A DNA stretch of 64,000 bases from Streptomyces sp. 35G-GA-8 (GTDB lineage: Bacteria; Actinomycetota; Actinomycetes; Streptomycetales; Streptomycetaceae), in the NCBI RefSeq assembly GCF_023534745.1, contig NZ_JAMHJQ010000007.1, positions 353,145 through 417,144 of the forward strand, given 5' to 3'. Numbering within the stretch: position 1 is the stretch's first letter; every line of letters begins with the position of its first letter. A program made the translations under genes and the position numbers. Shown in pieces: positions 23,175 through 31,733 of this stretch. The notes under the pieces were generated by a model. That model made no database searches, was not told where the DNA came from, and saw nothing but the letters and a program-made list of their open reading frames with translations.

Positions 23175-24381
23175 GGTCGTCCGGCGTGGTGGAGAGCACG
23201 TCCTGCGCCGCCTTCTCCACCGCTCCTTCGCGACCCGGGTGCGCGCCCACGGCCCGGTAGAAGTCGATCAGCCGCCGCTCGCCCCAGTCCCGGGCGATCA
23301 GTTCGCAGGCCAGCCAGCCGCCCTCATAGGAACGGGCCAGCCGCTCGGCGTCGCCGCCGAAGGCGAAGTCCTCGTCGGAGGGCAGTTGGGCGGGGGTCTC
23401 CCCGCGGCGGACGGCGCGCTGGAGTTCGGGGGCGATCTCGCCCGCCGTCCGGTCCGTGCCCCGGTACGCGACCCAGTCGGCGAAGCCCTCCGAGAGCCAG
23501 GCCGGAGTGGCGGCCGAGGTGGTGGCCCGGGTCGCGACATGGGTGGTCTCGTGGGTGAGGACGATCCGCTGTCCGTAGCTGCTCAGGTCGCCGTACGCCT
23601 CGGGGTTCACCACGATCCGGTCGGCCGGCGCCGCGCCCGGGGAGCCGACCTCGCCGGTGGTGACCGCCGCGATGCCGCGGTATCCGGCCGCCGGCGCCTT
23701 CAGGAGCCCGGCCATGGACTCCAGGGAGTCCGGTACGAGCAGGACCACCCGGCGTGCCCAGGGGCCCGGCCAGGCGTCGTCCACGGCGGGTACGGCCCGG
23801 TCGGCGGCGGCCGCGATCCCGCGCAGCCGCGCGGCGGCTGCCTCGCCCGCCCCGACGCCGAGGACGAGACTGTGGTCGCCGTGTACGGCCCGTACCTCGC
23901 CCTGCTGCCAGAGCTGTGGGCCGCCGCCCGCGCCCGGCCGGTCATCGGTCACGTACCAGCGTCCGCCGCTCTCCTCCAGCGCCAGCGTGCGGGGCGTGGC
24001 GACCGGCGCGGTGTCGTAGCCGGCGATCCGGTAGCGCAGTTCGGCCTGGACGGTGGCCCGGTCGCCGGAGCGTTCGATGCCGGTGAGGCGGTACGTCCAG
24101 GAGCCGAGCGGCACGTCCGCGAGGTTCTCGAACTCCTCGCGCGCGGTGGCGCGCAGGGTCCGCGCGGAGGGGGCGAGGACGGCGAGATACGCGTCCTCGT
24201 CCCGGTCCATCACGGCCGCGGCCCGCCGCTGAAGGGTCCGGCCGATCGCGTCGGTGGCGGTGTCGGGGGCCTTCTCGGGGGCCGTACAGCCCGCCGCCAG
24301 CAGCAGCGCGACGAGCCACGGCACGGCCTTACGTCCCCACGCGCCGTGCCGTCCTGCCGCCGTACGCGCCGGACCTGCCAC
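23131..24381 (-). CDS. Lipoprotein with HExxH-type metallopeptidase motif
   Basis: A 416-residue protein with an N-terminal signal and lipobox (PWLVALLLAAGC, Cys at about residue 32). After a domain of about 120 residues resembling an NTF2-like fold comes a region with LTHETTHVAT, an H-E-x-x-H zinc motif, followed by WLSEGFADWVAYR, whose Glu could be the third ligand, as in peptidase MA-like/gluzincin proteins. It would act at the outer membrane face. The GTG at 24381 has only a weak ribosome site. Substrate unknown. Confidence 0.82.
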   Translation of the reverse strand: MAGPARTAAGRHGAWGRKAVPWLVALLLAAGCTAPEKAPDTATDAIGRTLQRRAAAVMDRDEDAYLAVLAPSARTLRATAREEFENLADVPLGSWTYRLTGIERSGDRATVQAELRYRIAGYDTAPVATPRTLALEESGGRWYVTDDRPGAGGGPQLWQQGEVRAVHGDHSLVLGVGAGEAAAARLRGIAAAADRAVPAVDDAWPGPWARRVVLLVPDSLESMAGLLKAPAAGYRGIAAVTTGEVGSPGAAPADRIVVNPEAYGDLSSYGQRIVLTHETTHVATRATTSAATPAWLSEGFADWVAYRGTDRTAGEIAPELQRAVRRGETPAQLPSDEDFAFGGDAERLARSYEGGWLACELIARDWGERRLIDFYRAVGAHPGREGAVEKAAQDVLSTTPDDLTARWRDFARQRLA

Positions 24382-24420
24382 GTCGCCGATCGTACGGGGT
24401 GGCCGGCGGGCCGGTCCCGA

Positions 24421-25455
24421 TCAGACGCGCGTGACCGACGAGACCGGCATCATGCCGACCGGGTCGTAGCGCACCGAGGCCCCGGGGTAGGGGGCGTGGA
24501 TCACCTGGCCGTTGCCCACGTACATGCCGATGTGGCTGGCGTCGTCGCGGTAGGCCACGAGGTCACCGGGGCGCGCGGCGGAGAGCGGGACCTGCCGGCC
24601 CGCGTACCGCTGTGCCTGGGAGGTGCGCGGCAGTCCGACCCCCGCCTGCGCGTACGACCACTGGGTGAGTCCCGAACAGTCGAAGCCCGAGGGCCCGTTG
24701 GCGCCCCAGACGTAGGGCCGGCCTACCGCGTTGCGGGCGGCGCTCACCGCCGCCGCGGCGTGCCCCGAGGCGGGTACGCCGCCGGAGAGCGCGGAGCCCT
24801 CGCCGCGGTCGGAGCGGGAGGCCCGGTCGTAGGAGTCGCGGTCGGCGGTGGGCAGCGAGTCGAGCAGCCGCCGCGCCTCGGTGAGTTTGCGTTCGACGGT
24901 GCGCTTGTGCCGGGATACGGCGGCCCTGCTGCGCTCCAGTTCGGTGAGGTCCTGGGCGGCTTCCATGCGCACCTGTCCCAGCCTCCGCTGGGCCTGCTGG
25001 AGTTCCCTCAGGGTGCCGGACTGGCGGGCGCCGACCCGGTCCAGGACGGAGGCCTTGTCGAGATAGCTGTCGGGGTCGGAGGAGAGCAGCAGGGCGAGGG
25101 CCGGGTCGATACCGCCCGAGCGGTACTGCGCGCCGGCGAGTGAACCGAGCGCTCCGCGCATCGTGTTGACGCGTTCCTGGCCGCGGGCGGCGCTGTCCTG
25201 CGCGTGCTCGACCAGGCCGCGCAGCCGTCCCACCTGTTCGCTCGCCTTGTTGTACAACTCGGTGGCCCTCTCGGCCTGTTCGTACAGCTGGTCGACCTTG
25301 GCGCGGGTGGCCTCCGGCGTCTGCTGCGGGTCGGCGCCCGCGGGGGCGGCTCCGAGCGCCGCCGCGGCGGTGGCCGCCGCGGCGGACACTGCGATGGCGC
25401 TGCCGCGGGCGCCGAGGCCCAGACCGGGCTGTGAGGGGCGGCGATGGGACACCAC
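24421..25455 (-). CDS. Secreted NlpC/P60 peptidoglycan hydrolase (first of a tandem pair)
   Basis: A 344-residue secreted protein: signal peptide (about 1-40), coiled-coil domain (about 45-210) and C-terminal NlpC/P60 domain. The catalytic Cys is in GFDCSGLTQWSY and the His in ASHIGMYVG; HAPYPGASV ends the domain. The family cleaves peptide stems of peptidoglycan. Start is one of two adjacent GTG codons (25455/25452) or GTG 25467; GGAAGGAA lies upstream. It is about 45% like the neighbouring gene by eye, so the pair arose by duplication. A terminator separates them. Confidence 0.9.
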   Translation of the reverse strand: MVSHRRPSQPGLGLGARGSAIAVSAAAATAAAALGAAPAGADPQQTPEATRAKVDQLYEQAERATELYNKASEQVGRLRGLVEHAQDSAARGQERVNTMRGALGSLAGAQYRSGGIDPALALLLSSDPDSYLDKASVLDRVGARQSGTLRELQQAQRRLGQVRMEAAQDLTELERSRAAVSRHKRTVERKLTEARRLLDSLPTADRDSYDRASRSDRGEGSALSGGVPASGHAAAAVSAARNAVGRPYVWGANGPSGFDCSGLTQWSYAQAGVGLPRTSQAQRYAGRQVPLSAARPGDLVAYRDDASHIGMYVGNGQVIHAPYPGASVRYDPVGMMPVSSVTRV

Positions 25456-25589
25456 AGGAAGCCGCACTTCCTTCCGCTGTACGCACTGACGCAGCCCCTG
25501 CCGCCCGACGGGCGGACCGCTGGCCGGAGCTGCGCGCAGCAGACAGTAGCCGTGCGACCACGGAGCGACCAACGACCGCCCCGCGCACA

Positions 25590-25634
25590 CAAAACGGCGC
25601 CCCACCGGAGACCACAAGGTCATCGATGGGGCGC
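25590..25634 (-). terminator. Intrinsic terminator between the two NlpC/P60 genes
   Basis: An 8-bp perfect stem (25597-25604 with 25627-25634) with an inner GACC/GGTC stem is followed on the minus strand by CGTTTTGTG. It ends the transcript of the upstream NlpC/P60 gene, so the downstream copy needs its own promoter between about 25456 and 25590. Confidence 0.8.
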
Positions 25635-25687
25635 GGCGTCAGCGTGCGTAGCGGGAATTCGCCCGAATGGGCGGGTGTCAGGGGCCG

Positions 25688-26725
25688 TCAGGCGATCCGG
25701 ACACCGAACTGGAACGGCATGTTGTTGATGGACTCGTAGCGCACGTTGGCGCCGGGCTTGGGGGCGTGCAGCACCTGGCCGTTGCCCGCGTAGAAGCCGA
25801 CGTGGTGCAGGTCGCCGTAGAAGATGACCAGGTCGCCCTGCTTGAGCTGGCTCATCCCGAGGCGCGTACCGGCGTTGGCCTGGGCCTGGGAGGTACGGGG
25901 TATGGCGGCGCCGGCCTGCGCGAAGGCCCAGGAGGTCAGTCCGGAGCAGTCGAACGAGCTGGGGCCGCTCGCGCCGTAGACGTACGGGGTGCCGATCTTG
26001 CTCTGGGCGGCGGCGAACGCGGCGGCGGCGAGCTGCGAGGAGGAGCCGACGTTGCCGAGGTCGGCGCGCGAGGAGGTGCCGCCGTCGCGGCTGGCGCGGG
26101 ACTCCTCCTCCTGGGCGAGGGCCTGACGCTCCTGCGCGGTCAGCGTGTTGAGCAGCTTCTGTGCCTCGGCGAGCTTCGCGCGGACCTCGTCCTTCTTCTC
26201 GCCGAGCTGCTTGCGGGTCTCCGCGAGGTCCTTGACCTTGCCCTGGGCCTCCTGGCGCTGCTGCGCGAGGGTCCGCTGCTTGGACTGGATCTGCTGGAGC
26301 GTGTCGGCCTGCTTGGCGCTCACCTGGTCGAGCGTGGACGCCTTCTCCAGGTAGCTGTCCGGGTCCGAGGAGAGGAACAGCTGCACGGCCGGGTCGATGC
26401 CGCCGGTGCGGTACTGGGCGCTGGCCATCGAACCGAGGCCGTCGCGCAGGTCGTTCAGCTCGTCCTGGCCGCGGGCGACCTTGTCCTGGAGTGCGTCGAC
26501 CTGCTTTTCGAGCTTGCCCTGCGCCTCCTTGGCCCCGTTGTACTTCTCGGTGGCCTTCTCGGCGTCCTCGTAGAGCTTGTCGACCTTCTCCTTGACGTCT
26601 TCCTTGCTCGGCTTCGGGGCGGCGTTCGCGGCCTGGGCGCTGAGAGCGACGGCAGCGGCGGCGGTGACGGTGAGCACGGTCACACGGGCGCGGCTCGGCT
26701 GCTTGGGTCGACGGTGGGACGCCAC
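25688..26725 (-). CDS. Secreted NlpC/P60 peptidoglycan hydrolase (second of a tandem pair)
   Basis: A 345-residue protein with a signal peptide ending near AQAANAAP (about residue 35), a long coiled-coil (about 40-215) and a C-terminal NlpC/P60 domain with catalytic Cys in SFDCSGLTSWAF and His in LHHVGFYAGNG. It is a D,L-endopeptidase-type cell-wall hydrolase; the coiled coil may control activity or bind a partner as in RipA/FtsX systems. The GTG at 26725 has AAGGAG 9 nt upstream. A long structured 5' leader precedes it. Confidence 0.92.
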   Translation of the reverse strand: MASHRRPKQPSRARVTVLTVTAAAAVALSAQAANAAPKPSKEDVKEKVDKLYEDAEKATEKYNGAKEAQGKLEKQVDALQDKVARGQDELNDLRDGLGSMASAQYRTGGIDPAVQLFLSSDPDSYLEKASTLDQVSAKQADTLQQIQSKQRTLAQQRQEAQGKVKDLAETRKQLGEKKDEVRAKLAEAQKLLNTLTAQERQALAQEEESRASRDGGTSSRADLGNVGSSSQLAAAAFAAAQSKIGTPYVYGASGPSSFDCSGLTSWAFAQAGAAIPRTSQAQANAGTRLGMSQLKQGDLVIFYGDLHHVGFYAGNGQVLHAPKPGANVRYESINNMPFQFGVRIA

Positions 26726-26734
26726 GGAGGCGAG

Positions 26735-26925
26735 CTCCTTCTTCCTCAGCCGCCTACCGGGCCATGGGGGACGCGAAGTCCCGGCTTCCTGCGTCCACCC
26801 CTCCAGCGAACTGGACCGAACCGGGCTGAACTACACGAAATCGGCGGTTCCTTCGCTGCCACCCCGGATGGATGATCAACCGCGCGAAGGTTCGAGGCCT
26901 GACCTTAGTGACCTACTTGTGATCA
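26735..26925 (-). promoter_or_regulatory. Structured 5' leader of the NlpC/P60 gene, possible ydaO-type (c-di-AMP) riboswitch
   Basis: The 360 bp upstream of this hydrolase gene have no ORF of note. The minus-strand leader contains complementary blocks (CCUUCGC with GCGAAGG; GCGGUU with AACCGC), a GGGGUGG box, and ends CCCGGUAGGCGGC then GAGGAAGAAGGAG next to the ribosome site. The GGAACCGCCG and CCCGGUAGGCG segments resemble conserved parts of ydaO-type c-di-AMP riboswitches, which control cell-wall hydrolase genes in actinobacteria, but the GGGGUGAAUC and GACAGCUAACC elements are not clear. The class is therefore tentative; a structured leader is likely. Confidence 0.45.
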
Positions 26926-27085
26926 CTTCAAATCCTTCCAGGGAAAAACTCAGTCGACACGCACATAATTTACCGACACCACACAGGCAGTCATGGACAT
27001 TTGACGCTGCGCTGCGACACCAAGCGATCAATTCGGTCATTGTTCGCATGACTTGACCAGTGCCGCGATCAGGGCGCGACCGGCA

Positions 27086-28450
27086 TCAGACGCGCGAAAG
27101 CCGCTTCAGCAGCAAGGCGGACGCGACCGGCCTGGCACCGGCCCTGGCGACCCCGTCCGCGACCTCCCGGTCGGTGGAGACGACCACCACGGGCCGGCCC
27201 GGCGGCTCCGCCCTGACGAGCTGGCGGATCAACTCGTCCGCCGTCACACCCGGTTTCGAGAACAGCACCCGCACCCCGCGCGGCGGGGCGAGCAGCACCG
27301 GCGCCGCCAGCTCGGCGCCGTCGAAGACACAGGTCACCTCGGCGCCCGTCTGCGCCGCGAGCATGGCGAGCCCGCCCAGCAGCCGCAGCCGCTGCTTCTC
27401 CAGCGGCATCGTCGGATAGCCGGTCTTGGTGACGTTGTAGCCGTCCACGATCAGATGCGCCTGCGGCAGCGCGAGCAACTGGTCGAGCAGCGCGGGATCG
27501 GTCTCGGAGAGCGCGCGGGCCGCCACGTCCTTGGGAGACATCCGGCCGGGCTCCACCGCGTCGACCATGTCCGCGGGACGGGCTGCGGCGGGCGGCAGCG
27601 CCAGCTCACGGCGCAGCCCCTGCGCCGACTCCAGCACCGTGTCCAGCAGCAGCCGCAGCCGCATGTCCTCCACCGAACGGCCCTCGCGGGCGGCCCGGCG
27701 GCTCGCCTCGACGGCCGCCTCCGCCTCACCGAGACGCGCCCTGATCCGGCGCGTCTCGCTCTCCGCGGCGGAGATCTGCGCCGCGGACTCGGCCCGGAAC
27801 GCCTCGGACTCCGCGTGCGCGCGGCGCAGCGCGGCCTCGCCCCGCTTCACATCGCTGTGGGCGCTGCGCAGCTTGCGATGGAGCGATTCGGACTCCTTGC
27901 GGGCCGCCTCCAGCTCCGTACGCAGCCGTTCGGTCTCGCTCTTGGTCAGCGCCCTGGCGACGGCCAGCTCCTCGCGCAGCCGCTCCAGCTCACGCCGGGT
28001 CTCCGCACCGGCCCGCTCGGCGTCCGCCCGCTGGGCCTCCTCGCCCGCGGCGGCCACCAGCTTCACCCACCCGGGCGGTCTGAGGACATACGCGGCGGCG
28101 GCGACATCGACGGGATCGGCGGCGGCCGGTGGCGAGCCGGCCTCCAGAGCCGCGGCCAGTTCGGGCTGAGCCTGGCCGATCCGCTCCCCGATCCGCTGGC
28201 GGAACACCGGGTCGCTCTCCAGGGCGGCGGCCATCGCGTTCCCCGCGAACTTCGCCCGCCTGTTCGGGGTGAACCGGGCGTACTGCCGCAATTGCGCCGG
28301 GAGTTCGGTGACGGTCAGCCCGCCGAAGGCGTCGGAGACCAGCGCGACGACCCGGCGCCGTACCCCGTCCGGGAGCGGGCGGTCGAGCGCCTCCGCGGCG
28401 TCACCGCCGGCCGCACCGGCCGGCTCAGCACCGCTCGCGGGCTGCTCCAC
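27086..28450 (-). CDS. NYN-domain (PIN-like) putative RNase with coiled coil
   Basis: A 454-residue protein. Residues about 150-265 form a long Glu/Arg/Ala-rich coiled coil. The C-terminal NYN/YacP-type domain (about 310-454) has the acidic residues of PIN-fold nucleases in LIVDGYNV, CVFDGAEL and VSTDREVADGV. YacP-like proteins are thought to act in RNA processing. The GTG at 28450 follows GGGGTGA. It is 37 bp downstream of a small zinc-ribbon gene on the same strand, so the two may share a transcript. Substrate unknown. Confidence 0.85.
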   Translation of the reverse strand: MEQPASGAEPAGAAGGDAAEALDRPLPDGVRRRVVALVSDAFGGLTVTELPAQLRQYARFTPNRRAKFAGNAMAAALESDPVFRQRIGERIGQAQPELAAALEAGSPPAAADPVDVAAAAYVLRPPGWVKLVAAAGEEAQRADAERAGAETRRELERLREELAVARALTKSETERLRTELEAARKESESLHRKLRSAHSDVKRGEAALRRAHAESEAFRAESAAQISAAESETRRIRARLGEAEAAVEASRRAAREGRSVEDMRLRLLLDTVLESAQGLRRELALPPAAARPADMVDAVEPGRMSPKDVAARALSETDPALLDQLLALPQAHLIVDGYNVTKTGYPTMPLEKQRLRLLGGLAMLAAQTGAEVTCVFDGAELAAPVLLAPPRGVRVLFSKPGVTADELIRQLVRAEPPGRPVVVVSTDREVADGVARAGARPVASALLLKRLSRV

Positions 28451-28487
28451 GATCCGTCACCCCATCTACCCCTTTCGGGCGGCTCCC

Positions 28488-28730
28488 TCAGGAACCGGCC
28501 CCTGGCCTGTCCACCAGCTCGATCTGGTCCACGGCATTGCACCAACGGCACCGCACCGACTCGATGGTCTCACTGACCACCTCGCGCTCCTCGACCTTCG
28601 GCTCCCCGGCCAGGTCCAGATGGACGTACTCGACGGTCTTCGACGAGCGGGTCACATCGAAGCGCGTGAGATTGCCGCACAGCGTGCAGCGCCACCGGGT
28701 AGCGGCCGTCGGCTGGGGAACCGTCGTCAT
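28488..28730 (-). CDS. Small zinc-ribbon protein
   Basis: An 80-residue protein with two CxxC pairs, CTLCGN near residue 15 and CRWCNA near residue 60. They would bind one zinc ion around a beta-rich core (FDVTRSSKTVEYVHLDLAGE). No enzyme motif is present; such proteins often bind nucleic acid or protein partners. GAGG lies 9 nt before the ATG. It sits upstream of the NYN-domain gene, which also suggests an RNA-related role, though this is inference from position only. Confidence 0.78.
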   Translation of the reverse strand: MTTVPQPTAATRWRCTLCGNLTRFDVTRSSKTVEYVHLDLAGEPKVEEREVVSETIESVRCRWCNAVDQIELVDRPGAGS

Positions 28731-28935
28731 CGTCGCCGTCCTCTTTTCGCGATTTCCGCGGCTTCCGCGGTTTCCGTGGTCGCGTCGTCTCTCGTGCGCT
28801 GTCCCGCGGTGCGCCGTCGAAACGCGGAGATGCCGGACCACGCATGTGATGCCTGCAACCCTACGGCCTGGCGGCCACTCAAGGGGGCGGCGAGGCGCTC
28901 TGTACCAGTCGGTCCCGGTAGGCGATGCTCTGTCC

Positions 28936-29646
28936 ATGATCAAGTGGCGGACGGCGGCCGACGGCCCAGTGGTGACCTATGGACTGATCGGCCTCTGCTG
29001 TCTGGTCTTCCTGGTCAGCCCGCTGTCGGGGTTCAATCCGGGATACGGCGAGGGGGACACGCTGCTCGCGACCCAGAGCGCGTACTTCGAACGGTGGGGC
29101 GTCATCCCCGTCAATCTGCTGCACGCCACCCCGTACGCCCTGCTCACCCCGCTGAGCGCGCTCTTCGTCCACGGCAGCTGGCTGCATCTGCTGGGCAACA
29201 TGCTCTTTCTCTATGTCTTCGGGGCGATGGCCGAGGAGCGGATGGGCCGGGCGTGGTTCGCGCTCTTCTATCTCGCCGTCGGCTACTTCGCGCTGTTCGT
29301 GTACGCGGCGGCCAACGCCGACTCGGACCAGACGCTGGTGGGCGCCTCGGGCGCGATCTCGGGGGTGCTCGGCGCCTTCCTCTATCTCTTCCCCAGGGCC
29401 CGGGTCACCAGCCTCTTCCCGTTTCTGCTCTTCCTGCCGCTGCGCTTCCCCGCCTGGATCGTGCTGATCTTCTGGTTCGTGCTCCAGTGGGTGGCGGCGC
29501 ACGGCGCGGGCTCCGGGCCCGGGGTCGCCTATCTCGCGCATCTGGTGGGGTTCGGTACGGGCTTCCTCTACGCCTGGGTGCGGTACTGGCGTACCGATAG
29601 AGTGAAAGACCAAACCGCGGCCACCGAGGGAGAACGCCAACCGTGA
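28936..29646 (+). CDS. Rhomboid family intramembrane serine protease
   Basis: A 236-residue polytopic membrane protein of six or seven helices. Rhomboid hallmarks: HGSWLHLLGNMLFLYVFG (helix 2), the catalytic Ser in LVGASGAISGVLGAF, and the catalytic His in YLAHLVGFGTGFLY. It cleaves transmembrane substrates inside the bilayer; substrates are unknown. The ATG at 28936 lacks a strong ribosome site. Its stop overlaps the next gene's GTG (GTGA), so the Lrp-type ligand protein is translationally coupled to it. Confidence 0.9.
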   Translation: MIKWRTAADGPVVTYGLIGLCCLVFLVSPLSGFNPGYGEGDTLLATQSAYFERWGVIPVNLLHATPYALLTPLSALFVHGSWLHLLGNMLFLYVFGAMAEERMGRAWFALFYLAVGYFALFVYAAANADSDQTLVGASGAISGVLGAFLYLFPRARVTSLFPFLLFLPLRFPAWIVLIFWFVLQWVAAHGAGSGPGVAYLAHLVGFGTGFLYAWVRYWRTDRVKDQTAATEGERQP

Positions 29647-29924
29647 TCACCGCGATCGTGCTCATCAAGACCAGCGTCGACCGGATCCCCGAGATCGCGG
29701 AGTCGATCGCGGCCCTCGACAACGTCAGCGAGGTCTTCTCGGTCACCGGTACGTACGACCTGATCGCCATGGTCCGGGTCCCCAAGCACGACGATCTGGC
29801 GGATGTGATCCCCGGCCGGATCAGCAAGATCGAGGGTGTCGAGGGCACGGACACGCATGTGGCGTTCCGTACGTACTCCCAGCACGACCTGGAAGCCGCC
29901 TTCGCCATCGGACTCGACGCGTAG
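29643..29924 (+). CDS. Lrp/AsnC-type ligand-binding (RAM) domain protein without HTH
   Basis: A 93-residue stand-alone RAM domain: MITAIVLIKTSVDRIPEIAESIAAL, then VFSVTGTYDLIAMVRV and DTHVAFRTYSQHDLE. It has the effector-binding and oligomerisation fold of Lrp/AsnC regulators but no DNA-binding helix-turn-helix. Such proteins may bind amino acids or modulate full-length Lrp proteins. It is coupled by a GTGA overlap to the rhomboid gene. Function unproven. Confidence 0.87.
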   Translation: MITAIVLIKTSVDRIPEIAESIAALDNVSEVFSVTGTYDLIAMVRVPKHDDLADVIPGRISKIEGVEGTDTHVAFRTYSQHDLEAAFAIGLDA

Positions 29925-30004
29925 GGTCCCTCGGTGCCGGCGCCGGCGGCGGATGAAGAATTCCTCATCCGGCGCTCATCCCCGCCTCCTCCGCGCCCGG
30001 CACC

Positions 30005-30319
30005 ATGACCGGCATGGCCTTCTCTCCTCGTCTGGCGGCCCTGGCGGCGGTCGTCGCCATCCCGCTCGGTATCGCCGCGACCAGCTACGCGATGACGGAC
30101 AGTCCCGACGCGCCCAAGGTGCCGCCCAAGGTCGAGCTGGGCACCACACCGTCCGGGACGCCGACCGTGCTGCCGGACACCCCGCCGGCCCCCTCGAAGA
30201 GCGCGAGCCCCGGCGCCACCCCGGGCGACGCCGTCGTGCCCGGCCCCTCGGCCACCGACGGTGACGACGATGACGACCGCGGTGACGGCCGCGGAGACGA
30301 CGCCGGTGAAGACGGCTGA
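30005..30319 (+). CDS. Small secreted or anchored low-complexity protein
   Basis: A 104-residue protein with an N-terminal hydrophobic segment (about residues 8-28, LAALAAVVAIPLGIAATSYA) and a proline/serine/threonine-rich body ending in an Asp/Gly/Arg run. It resembles no family I know. The ribosome site is weak, and ATG 30014 is another possible start. Its end overlaps the start of the sensor kinase gene by 14 bp, so it may be a periplasmic or membrane accessory of that two-component system. Confidence 0.6.
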   Translation: MTGMAFSPRLAALAAVVAIPLGIAATSYAMTDSPDAPKVPPKVELGTTPSGTPTVLPDTPPAPSKSASPGATPGDAVVPGPSATDGDDDDDRGDGRGDDAGEDG

Positions 30320-31733
30320 CTCCCGCCGTATCTCCGCCCGGGTACGGATCCTGCTCTGGCTGCTGGTGGTGATGGCGGTCGCGCTGGCCGCCGTGGCCAC
30401 CACCACCCGCTCCATCCTGTTGCGGGATGTCGACCAGCGGATCAGCCAGCTGCTCACCCAGGAAACAGGCGAGTTCGCGAACTTCGTCAACCACGGCGTC
30501 GATCCGGAGACCGGCGAGCGGTTCAGCGACCCGCGCAGACTGCTCCGGGTGTTTCTGCAACGCCAGTACTCCGACGCGGACGAGGAGTTGCTCGGCCTGA
30601 TCAGGGCCGACATACCCGAACCGCATGTGATCCGGCAGCGCCGCGACCTCCCCGACCGGACCGCCCTGTGGCGCGACGACGACGCCCTGACCCGGATCTT
30701 CGCCTCCACGGCGGCCTCCGGCACCCTGGACCGCTCGGAAGGCGAGGTGCGCTGGGCGAAGGTCGCCATAGACCCGGCCGGTGACGCGGCGCCCGGCGCG
30801 TTCGTCGTCGCCTTCCACGCGGACCGGGAACGAGCCGTCGCGAACGAGACGTTCCGTACGCTGCTGGCCATCTCGGGGGTGGCGCTGCTGATGACGACCG
30901 GCATCGGCTGGGCGGTCGCGGGCCGCATACTCGCGCCGGTACGGGTCGTACGGATCACCGCGGCGCAACTCACCGAGCAGGACCTCACCCGCCGCATCCC
31001 CGTCAAGGGGCGGGACGACATCGCGGCCCTCGCCGAGACCTTCAACGGGATGCTCGACCGGCTGGAGCGCGCGTTCGCCGCGCAGCGGGAGTTCGTCGAT
31101 GACGCCGGACACGAGCTGCGGACCCCCATCACCATCGTGCGCGGCCATCTGGAGGTGATGGGCGACGACCCGGCCGACCGGGAGGAGACCGTACGTCTGG
31201 TCACCGACGAGCTGGACCGGATGAGCCGCATCGTCGAGGATCTGCTGCTGCTCGCCAAGGCCGAACGGCCCGACTTCATCAGCCCTGAACCGGTCCAGCT
31301 CGCCGAGCTGACCGCCGATGTCTTCGTGAAGGCGCGGACGCTGGGCGACCGGGAATGGGTGCTGGACGGGGTCGCGGACCGGGAGGCGCGGCTCGATCCG
31401 CAGCGGATCACCCAGGCGATGGTGCAGCTCGCGCAGAACGCCGTGCAGCACACCGTGCCCGGACAGCGCATCCGGATCGGCTCGCGGTCGCACGGCGACC
31501 GGATCGAGCTCCAGGTCACCGACAACGGGCCCGGCGTACAGCCGCAGGACGCCGAGGTGATCTTCGAACGCTTCCGCCGCGGTACGGCCCGCCGCGGCGC
31601 CCGCACCAGCGGCGCCGGGCTCGGCCTGGCGATCGTCAGGGCGATCGCCGAAGGCCACCGGGGCCGGGTCGAGCTGCGCCCCACCGAGGGCGGCGGCGCC
31701 ACCTTCGTACTCATCCTGGAGACGACTTCATGA
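30306..31733 (+). CDS. Sensor histidine kinase (HisKA, HAMP)
   Basis: A 475-residue membrane kinase: transmembrane helix 1 (about 13-35), extracytoplasmic domain (about 36-170), helix 2 (about 173-195), HAMP (to about 250), HisKA with phospho-acceptor His in FVDDAGHELRTPI, and HATPase_c with QLAQNAVQHT, DNGPGV and GAGLGLAIVRAIAEGH. The GTG at 30306 is chosen because GGAG is 9 nt upstream; upstream GTG/ATG codons at 30261, 30270 and 30282 lack one. It overlaps the response regulator gene by ATGA. Signal unknown. Confidence 0.9.
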   Translation: MKTADSRRISARVRILLWLLVVMAVALAAVATTTRSILLRDVDQRISQLLTQETGEFANFVNHGVDPETGERFSDPRRLLRVFLQRQYSDADEELLGLIRADIPEPHVIRQRRDLPDRTALWRDDDALTRIFASTAASGTLDRSEGEVRWAKVAIDPAGDAAPGAFVVAFHADRERAVANETFRTLLAISGVALLMTTGIGWAVAGRILAPVRVVRITAAQLTEQDLTRRIPVKGRDDIAALAETFNGMLDRLERAFAAQREFVDDAGHELRTPITIVRGHLEVMGDDPADREETVRLVTDELDRMSRIVEDLLLLAKAERPDFISPEPVQLAELTADVFVKARTLGDREWVLDGVADREARLDPQRITQAMVQLAQNAVQHTVPGQRIRIGSRSHGDRIELQVTDNGPGVQPQDAEVIFERFRRGTARRGARTSGAGLGLAIVRAIAEGHRGRVELRPTEGGGATFVLILETTS

